A stretch of 64,000 nucleotides of DNA from contig NZ_JAUSZR010000001.1 of the NCBI RefSeq assembly GCF_030817835.1, positions 4,748,145 to 4,812,144 of the forward strand, written 5' to 3'. Shown one piece after another: positions 52,589 to 64,000 of this stretch (positions are counted from its first letter, which is position 1; each line of letters opens with the position of its first letter). The DNA comes from Pseudarthrobacter sp. W1I19. GTDB lineage: Bacteria; Actinomycetota; Actinomycetes; Actinomycetales; Micrococcaceae. Position numbers and translations under genes: made by a program. Below the pieces are notes generated by a model. The model did no database searches, was not told the DNA's origin, and saw only the letters and a list, made by a program, of their open reading frames with translations.

Positions 52589-55500
52589 ATGTCAGTTCAA
52601 TCCCCCTCCGTTCCCGCCGGCGACTCCCTTGGAAGCACCGGAGGGCAATCCCGCAACCTGGAGGTTGGTGCCGAAGCCGTGGCGGATTTGGCTTCCTTCC
52701 AACCTGGAAAAGGAACCCTCCCGGCACGGGCCTACCTGCACAGTGACGCTCCCCGGCTAGCACTGAATGGGGAATGGCAGTTCCGGATGAGCCCGGGAGT
52801 CCGCGTGGCCCCGGACGACGGCTGGCAGCTCGGGGAGGACCTTACGGGCTTTGCCAGCCTGCCCGTGCCATCCAGCTGGCCAATGCACGGACACGGCGCC
52901 CCGGCATACACCAACGTCCAGTTCCCGTTCGCCGTGGAGCCGCCGCACGTCCCGGAGGCCAACCCCATCGGCGACCACGTCGTGGTCTTTGAAGCTGGGC
53001 ATGAATTCCTTTCGCACGCGCTGCTGCGGTTCGACGGCGTCGAGTCTGCCGGCACGGTGTGGCTGAACGGCGTGGAACTCGGCACCACGCGCGGAAGCCG
53101 GCTGGCCCACGAATTCGACGTGACCGGAATCCTTAAGCAGGGCCAAAACACCCTGGCCGTGCGGGTGGCGCAGTTCTCGGCCGCCAGTTATGTGGAGGAC
53201 CAGGACATGTGGTGGCTCCCAGGCATCTTCCGTGACGTTACGCTGCAGGCCCGGCCTGCCGACGGCATCGACGATGCTTTTGTCCGCGCCGGCTACGATC
53301 ACCGCACCGGCGAAGGCACCCTCAAAGTGGAGGCGACCCGGGGCGGGCAGGTGATTGACGCCGTCGTCCGCGTTCCGGAGCTCGGCCTGGAACTGGCCGC
53401 CGGCGCTGAAGTGAGTATCCCCGCCGTCGAACCCTGGTCCGCCGAAGTGCCCCGCCTTTATGACGCAACCATCAGCGCCCCTGGCGAGACCGTAACGCTG
53501 CAGGTCGGCTTCCGGAGTGTTGCCATCGAAGACGCGCAGTTCAAGGTCAACGGGCGGCGGATCCTGCTGCGCGGCGTCAACCGCCATGAGCATCACCCGC
53601 TTCTTGGCCGGGTGGTGCCGCAGGACGTGGTGGAGGCCGAACTGCGGCTGATGAAGCAGCACAATATCAATGCAATCCGGACGTCCCATTACCCGCCGCA
53701 CCCCGACTTCCTGGCCCTTGCAGACCGCCTCGGCTTCTACGTGGTGCTGGAGTGCGACCTCGAGACCCATGGCTTTGAGAGCGCAGGCTGGGCGCAGAAC
53801 CCGAGCGATGACCCGCAGTGGGAAGAGGCGCTGGTTGACCGGATGCGCCGCACGGTGGAACGGGACAAGAACCATCCGGCGGTGATCATGTGGTCGCTCG
53901 GCAACGAGGCTGGCACAGGCAGGAACCTCGCGGCGATGTCGCGCTGGGCCAAGGACCGGGATCCGTCCCGCCCCCTCCACTACGAGGGCGACTGGTCCTC
54001 GGAACACGTCGACGTCTACTCGCGCATGTACGCCAGCCAGGCTGAAACGGCCCTGATCGGACAAGGAATTGAGCCGCCGTTGGACGATGCCGCGCTGGAT
54101 ACCCGACGCCGGGCAATGCCTTTTGTGCTCTGCGAATATGTGCACGCGATGGGTAACGGCCCCGGCGGCATGTCGGAATACCAGGAGCTTTTCGAGAAGT
54201 ATCCGCGCCTTATGGGCGGCTTCGTGTGGGAATGGCTCGAACACGGCATCACCATCACGTCCCCTGACGGGCGCCAGCACTATGGCTACGGCGGCGACTT
54301 CGGTGAGGAAGTTCACGACGGTAACTTCGTCACCGATGGCCTGGTGGACGCCGACCGCAACCCGAGGCCCGGCCTGCTCGATTTCAAGAAGGTCATCGAG
54401 CCCCTCCACATCACGGTGGCGGACGACTGGTCCGGCTTCACAGTCCGCAACGGCCAGGACTTCGCGGACACCTCCGCGTTCAGCTTCCGGTACAAGGTGG
54501 AGGCCGACGGCGGCACGCACGACGGCGGCTGGGTGGAGGTTGCGTCGGTGTCGCCTCAGCATGAGGCCACTGTGCCGCTTCCGGCCAGCCTGGCGGCTTT
54601 GGCTTCGGGGCTTAAGGATCGCGCTGCAGTCCTGACCGTGAGTGCGGTCCTCGCCGCTGAAACGGCCTGGGCTCCCGCCGGGCACGAAGTTGCGTGGGGG
54701 CAGTCAGTCCATCAGGCTGGCCGCCCTGCTGCGCCGTCGGTGGTCGAAGTGGTGAACGTTCAGGACACAGAGCTTCAGCTGGGGCCCGTGCTCTTCAGCC
54801 GGATTACCGGAATGCCCACGTCCATTGGCGGCGTACCCGTGGAGAAGCTCGCGCTGACATTGTGGTGGCCGCCCACGGATAACGACCTGGGCAGGGAATG
54901 GGGCGGCGCTGACGGGCGGCCGCTTGCCACGCAGTGGAAGGACGCAAGGCTGAACCTGCTCCATGCCCGGCTGCTCGGGATCAACGCGGAGGCTCGCGCC
55001 GAAGGCGGGGAAGCGTTAACCGTCCGCACGCGCGTGAGCGCAGCGGATAAGCAGTACGGCGTGTTTGTGGACTACACCTGGACCAGCGATGGCGACGCTG
55101 TCGCGCTCCGAACGCAGGTCCGGCCTGACGGCGCTTGGCTTAACGGGGGCTTTGAGGTCGAATGGGCGCGGATCGGACTGGAACTTGTCCTGGCTGATCC
55201 GGCCACGTCCGTGAGCTGGTTCGGCAAGGGACCGCACCAGAGCTACCCGGACACGGGGCAGGGAGCGCGGACCGGGTGGTTCACACTGCCGGCGGCGGAG
55301 ATGGATGTTGACTACGTCCGGCCCCAGGAATCGGGGGCGCGGTCCGGAGTGCGGTGGGCTGCAGTCCAGCTCCGCGAGAGGACGCTTGAGGTTCAAGCTG
55401 AACCCTTTGCCTTCACTGTCCGGCCCTATAGCCAGGAGGTTTTGGATGTGGCGGCGCACAGGCCGGACCTGAAGCCCGACGGGAAGACCTACCTCTACCT

Positions 55501-55612
55501 GGACCATGTCCTCCGGGGAGTGGGAACCGCCGCCTGCGGGCCCGGCGTGCTGGAGCAATACCGCCTTAAGCCCCGGGAAGCCGACTTCACGCTGGTGCTC
55601 ACCGTGCGGTAG
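52589..55612 (+). CDS. lacZ: beta-galactosidase (GH2, LacZ type)
   Basis: A 1007-residue GH2 beta-galactosidase with the domain order of E. coli LacZ: N-terminal jelly roll, Ig-like domain, TIM barrel, and Bgal small-chain C-terminal domain. The acid/base Glu is in WSLGNEAGTG, the nucleophile Glu in LCEYVHAMGNGPGG. RTSHYPPHPDF and FVWEWLEHGI are further active-site segments. ATG 52589 has AAGGAA upstream and starts at MSVQSPSV; the longer frame would begin inside the operator and is rejected. No signal peptide, so it is cytoplasmic. No sugar transporter is adjacent. Confidence 0.95.
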   Translation: MSVQSPSVPAGDSLGSTGGQSRNLEVGAEAVADLASFQPGKGTLPARAYLHSDAPRLALNGEWQFRMSPGVRVAPDDGWQLGEDLTGFASLPVPSSWPMHGHGAPAYTNVQFPFAVEPPHVPEANPIGDHVVVFEAGHEFLSHALLRFDGVESAGTVWLNGVELGTTRGSRLAHEFDVTGILKQGQNTLAVRVAQFSAASYVEDQDMWWLPGIFRDVTLQARPADGIDDAFVRAGYDHRTGEGTLKVEATRGGQVIDAVVRVPELGLELAAGAEVSIPAVEPWSAEVPRLYDATISAPGETVTLQVGFRSVAIEDAQFKVNGRRILLRGVNRHEHHPLLGRVVPQDVVEAELRLMKQHNINAIRTSHYPPHPDFLALADRLGFYVVLECDLETHGFESAGWAQNPSDDPQWEEALVDRMRRTVERDKNHPAVIMWSLGNEAGTGRNLAAMSRWAKDRDPSRPLHYEGDWSSEHVDVYSRMYASQAETALIGQGIEPPLDDAALDTRRRAMPFVLCEYVHAMGNGPGGMSEYQELFEKYPRLMGGFVWEWLEHGITITSPDGRQHYGYGGDFGEEVHDGNFVTDGLVDADRNPRPGLLDFKKVIEPLHITVADDWSGFTVRNGQDFADTSAFSFRYKVEADGGTHDGGWVEVASVSPQHEATVPLPASLAALASGLKDRAAVLTVSAVLAAETAWAPAGHEVAWGQSVHQAGRPAAPSVVEVVNVQDTELQLGPVLFSRITGMPTSIGGVPVEKLALTLWWPPTDNDLGREWGGADGRPLATQWKDARLNLLHARLLGINAEARAEGGEALTVRTRVSAADKQYGVFVDYTWTSDGDAVALRTQVRPDGAWLNGGFEVEWARIGLELVLADPATSVSWFGKGPHQSYPDTGQGARTGWFTLPAAEMDVDYVRPQESGARSGVRWAAVQLRERTLEVQAEPFAFTVRPYSQEVLDVAAHRPDLKPDGKTYLYLDHVLRGVGTAACGPGVLEQYRLKPREADFTLVLTVR

Positions 55613-55749
55613 CTGGCCGGCGGCGCACCAGTGTGAGGCAGTACATATCTGCAAAAACGGTGACGCGGCCAAGCCAGGCGCCGTTATCACCTCCAAAATC
55701 CTTGTTGTTGTGGGGTTTTTGGGGGTGTGGGGTGTGTGTTGTGGTGGAT
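55613..55749. other. gap between lacZ and the operon 2 promoter
   Basis: No gene. An imperfect hairpin (about 55660-55692, GGTGA...TCACC) may end lacZ transcription. From 55696 the sequence is shared with the window end (63766 onward). Confidence 0.5.
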
Positions 55750-55778
55750 TTGCGGGTTGGTGTGTGGGCGTGTATTGT
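55750..55778 (+). promoter_or_regulatory. rRNA operon 2 promoter
   Basis: -35 TTGCGG (55750-55755), 17-bp spacer, -10 TATTGT (55773-55778). The leader to 56184 carries the same GAGAACTCAATAG element and pre-16S arm as operon 1. Confidence 0.8.
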
Positions 55779-56184
55779 TTTCTGAGTCGCCGCCGCTGAA
55801 GCGGAGAGAGTGCGGCCAACCCCCTGACAAACAGCCTGTAAATGGTTCGCCTGTTGGCGCGCCGGTTCTTGGGTAGGGACGGTTGAGGGAAGCGCAGATC
55901 GCTGAAACGCTGATTTGCAAAGCTTCTCGAGGTCGGGTAAGTTTGAAAAGTTGCTCCGGAGCGATCCGCGACTGTTTAGTTGTGGTGGTGCCGGGTGTGT
56001 CTGTTGTTTGAGAACTCAATAGTGTGCCAAGTTTGTTGATACCAATTGTTTTAGTGATTGGTTGAATTGACCGGGCTTGTCCGCCCCTGTGGGTGGGTCT
56101 GGTTTTTACAGCTGGTTTCAAATTTTGCAGCCTGGTTTCCGCGTTTTCCCGTGGTTTCTTGGTTGTGTTCGTTTTTGTTTTACT

Positions 56185-61348
<5,164 letters not shown>

Positions 61349-61589
61349 CACACCCACCCCGCAAACGGATTCAAAAGCGTTTGCACCCGGGGCGGGTAAA
61401 AAGATAAACAAGACTGCTTGCGTCCACTATGTGGTTCCCAAACAACAAACCAAACACGTTTGTTGCCAGGGAACAAAAACACAAAACTACATAACAACAC
61501 CACAGCTCTGCCTAACAAGGAGAGCATGTTGTAACCACAAAGATTTCCCACCCACCACGGCGCAAACCCCTGGGGGAACGGGTAGAAGG

Positions 61590-61707
61590 GTTACGGCGGT
61601 CATAGCGTGGGGGAAACGCCCGGTCCCATTCCGAACCCGGAAGCTAAGACCCACAGCGCCGATGGTACTGCACCCGGGAGGGTGTGGGAGAGTAGGTCAC
61701 CGCCGGA
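61590..61707 (+). rRNA. rrf: 5S ribosomal RNA (operon 2)
   Basis: Same sequence as the first 5S. Small differences occur just upstream in the 23S-5S spacer (for example an extra A/C near 61566). Confidence 0.96.
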
Positions 61708-61720
61708 CAACCATTAGGTC

Positions 61721-61751
61721 GAGGCCCCAACCAGTCACTGGTTGGGGCCTC
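61721..61751 (+). terminator. terminator of rRNA operon 2
   Basis: Same 13-bp arms as operon 1 with loop GTCAC. Similarity between the operons' 3' flanks ends about 10 bases later, where transposase sequence begins. Confidence 0.9.
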
Positions 61752-61759
61752 CCACATTT

Positions 61760-62990
61760 AAAGCGGTTGTCGCACCGGTGGCAATGAGCACTTCGATGTC
61801 TTTCCGCCAGCGGCAGACCGTCCGCCAGAGCCGGTTTGTTTCGGGATGCGCGGCTTTGACCACCAATGCCTGACGCTGGTTTTTCGCGGCGGCAGCATCG
61901 GCGCGGGAGCCGATGGCGAGCAGGGCCCGGAGCTTTTCTTGGACGAGCCACGTGGCCCGCAGGTTTGCCGTGACGTCGTCGGTGTCGAACAGGTTGCTGA
62001 GCCTTTCCCGGGCCCGGCGCGAGAGTGTGTCATCGGCGCGGAAGAGCAGTTTGCGGTTGGCCCAGACCGGGTCGCCGGAGCGTCCCCGCCCGCCATGCAC
62101 CTGCTGGGTGAGGTGCTGCCGGACTTCGGTCAGCGTGTCGTTGCCGAGCTTGGCCAAGTGGAACGCATCCATCGAGGACCGCGGTGCGTGGCAGCCACAT
62201 CGGCAGGGCCTTGCGGAACGCCGCAGAGTGGTTGATCGCAACGACTTGTATGCCCCAGGCGCCACTCCAGCGGAGGGCGAACAGCCAGAATCTGACCAGA
62301 ACCCCTCGCCGTCACTGTCGCGGTCGTCCACGATCCCCAGGACTTGTCCGGTGTCCAGATCGACGATGGTGGTCACCCATGGTTCGTAGTCTTTCCAGGC
62401 CTGGGTTGCCGGCTCACGGAAGAAGCGCACGGCCCAGTAGCGTTGTTCATCGATGCCGAGCATCCGCGGTGCCAGGCGTCGACATCGGGAGGCATCAGCA
62501 CCGCTGCGTCCAGGGCCCGCTGCACGAGCCACCATAAACACGGAACGAAGCGGCAAACACGGAATGAAGCGGCGGCCTCCGCGGCCGCCCTGCCGGAGCC
62601 GATCACGGCGGCCACGAGGGCGTCGAAGAGCCGACGGGTGGACCCTGCCAGGCGTACCTGGGCTATTTCCTCGGCGAATGTCTGGCGCGTGCACAGGGAG
62701 GCATCGCAGAAGAATCTTCGCTTGGCCCGGAGCACTTCGATCGGACCGGCGACTGGGTTGTCGTGCAGGCGTTGTGGCCGCCTGGAACGCACGCGGCTGC
62801 TGATGACGCCGCATGATGGGCAGCCGGCCTCGGCGGTGGCATCGACACTGCTCCGGCACTGCCCGAAGGCGACTTCAAGCGTGCTTTTATCGGCACAGAC
62901 AGGCGGGCTTCCGACACCAGTGAAGTAGCGGCCCGCGTCAACTGGCCCGGTCAAGAATGGTGTAGCCGCCGTCCGGCACCCTGTTGACAT
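61760..62990 (-). pseudogene. decayed ISL3-family transposase, 3'-truncated
   Basis: Pieces of one ISL3-type transposase lie in several frames. The N-terminal zinc-finger part (CPSCGVISSRVRSRRPQRLH and RRFFCDASLCTRQTFAEEI) is at about 62530-62850. The core (GIDEQRYWAVRFFREPATQA; TTIVDLDTGQVLGIVDDRD) is near 62320-62470. MDAFHLAKLGNDTLTEVRQ and NRLWRTVCRWRKDIEVLIAT lie in 61770-62175. At least three frame changes are needed. One follows a 19-base tandem duplication at about 62533-62571. The expected last ~60 residues are missing; homology stops at the rRNA terminator flank. It is non-functional. Confidence 0.82.
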
Positions 62991-63765
62991 GAATACATGC
63001 CCTCATCACGGTGCCGCTTCCGGACAAGCCTTGGCCTCCTCAATATCGGCATGCGAGGGTTCGACAAGCGCCTCGAAGTCCACGGCGACGTACACCATAG
63101 CCTTACCGCGGAATAAGCTCAGTTAGTTCGTCATTCGATGCCTCCTTTCCGGTGCACCAGCCGTCGCCTTCTCTCCAGCACCGTCCGGCGCTGAGTCCGG
63201 CTATGGGCCAGGCCCCCGACGTTGGTCAAACCACTTCCTTACCTGGCAGGGAACGTTAGGAGTCACTTCTACAGGCACCAGGAGAGCCGGCCCCGCCTCT
63301 CGCAGCAGCATCGTCAGCTCAGCCCAGTGCAACTATCCCTGTGGCTCGACGTGCTGAGGCGGGAGACATGGGGGAGGCTTGTCGCCGTACTGCTGTCGAC
63401 TGCTGGGGATGAGGTGACACCGCGCAGTCACCGCACGAAGACCTGAGTCGAGCCCCCAACCATGACGGATTCGGGGCCTTTCGCTCCCGGGCGTTGGGGC
63501 TTTGATGCCATACCGGCCGCTGGCCCTATACGCTCCCGGCAGCAGCTGCCACTGTCAGGGCGGCCAAGCCACTTCGGCTTATCCAAGCTCCGACTCATCC
63601 CGTCGAGCTGGGCTCCCAGGGATAGGATCCGCCGACAGGTCTTGACCATGAAAGCTGACGGTGGGTGCAGGTTCTTCGGGGCAGACAAAGAGCTGCCTAT
63701 GTGTGATCGGCTCCACAACAGCGCGATTCGCCTTTTGGCTGTGAGGTGGGGGCGTTTTGCATGGC
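62991..63765. other. non-coding or decayed sequence between transposase remnant and third rRNA leader
   Basis: No intact gene. A minus-strand 30-codon frame (63006-63098, MVYVAVDFEALVEPSHADIE...) lies just after a strong AAAGGAGG and a very short frame, as in a broken gene. A minus-strand fragment at about 63579-63730 reads LFVCPEEPAPTVSFHGQDLS and resembles a protein end, but the family is not recognised. Probably remains of mobile DNA. Confidence 0.5.
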
Positions 63766-64000
63766 AAATCCTTGTTGTTGTGGGTTTTTGGGGGTGTGGG
63801 GTGTGTGTTGTGGTGGATTTGCGGGTTGGTGTGTGGGCGTGTATTGTTTTCTGAGTCGCCGCCGCTGAAGCGGAGAGAGTGCGGCCAACCCCCTGACAAA
63901 CAGCCTGAAAATGGTTCGCCCGTTGGCGCGCCGGTTCTTGGGTAGGGACGGTTGAGGGAAGCGCAGATCGCTGAAACGCTGATTTGCAAAGCTTCTCGAG
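63766..64000 (+). promoter_or_regulatory. promoter and leader of a probable third rRNA operon (cut by window end)
   Basis: 235 bases match 55696-55931 with few changes (one base missing in a G run; A for T and C for T near 63908-63922). They include -35 TTGCGG (63819-63824) and -10 TATTGT (63842-63847). The window ends just before the conserved GAGAACTCAATAG element. A third 16S gene directly beyond is strongly expected. Confidence 0.8.

Noticed and set aside
63006..63098. 30-codon minus-strand frame near the transposase remnant
   Set aside because: It starts in plausible sequence but is preceded by a 3-codon frame after the only strong ribosome site, and lies in decayed DNA. Kept as part of the degraded region only.

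Overview
The window comes from a high-GC actinomycete, most likely a Pseudarthrobacter/Arthrobacter-type member of the Micrococcaceae. The basis is the 16S sequence, the lack of tRNA genes in the 16S-23S spacers, GC-rich codon use, frequent GTG starts, and many genes that appear to be transcribed without a leader. Everything is read from sequence alone; no database search was run.

Region by region. 1-5100: a partial Lrp/AsnC regulator, a terminator-like hairpin with a short ORF, gluQ, a small HTH protein behind a twin-palindrome promoter, an HD-domain protein, ltrA, and a GNAT-AAA+ fusion. 5298-12057: secreted gamma-glutamyltransferase, then an asparagine-use cluster on the minus strand (FadR-type regulator, class 3 asparaginase, aspartase, asparagine permease). 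12233-25812: a hipBA module whose antitoxin appears to start with ATC, a squalene-cyclase-like protein next to a glycosylase-like protein, a frameshifted DUF222-HNH gene, and mostly housekeeping or metabolic genes (S4 protein, sulfite-oxidase-like enzyme, NmrA-like and aldo/keto reductases, YchJ-like protein, acyl-CoA dehydrogenase, small membrane proteins). 26044-31810: Wadjet-type jetA, jetB and jetC with no jetD beside them. 31999-38723: a frameshifted lipoprotein gene, an FBP-type zinc-finger protein, and a siderophore uptake operon behind a DtxR/IdeR-like iron box.

38724-39293 is a non-coding stretch with a long hairpin and a 32-bp-period tandem array. It precedes a secreted protein that joins a CBM96/DNRLRE-like domain, a GH16-like domain and a metallophosphatase. 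Two SGNH hydrolase paralogues then flank YciI-like and MarR genes, followed by rpmB-rpmG-rpsN for zinc-independent ribosomal proteins.

45344-64000 carries two complete, nearly identical rRNA operons in tandem. The window ends inside the promoter/leader copy of a probable third. A lacI (frameshifted)-lacZ cassette lies between operons 1 and 2. A decayed, 3'-truncated ISL3-type transposase lies between operon 2 and the third leader.

Main points for follow-up: the 32-bp tandem array and three-domain exoprotein; the Wadjet cluster lacking its nuclease gene; the twin-palindrome promoter of the small HTH gene; the GNAT-AAA+ fusion; the ATC start of hipB; the dispersed GGTTGAGCCTGTCGAAACC repeat that has entered jetB; and the rRNA operon array. 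Three genes each carry one single-base frameshift, so base accuracy should be checked before any is called a true pseudogene.
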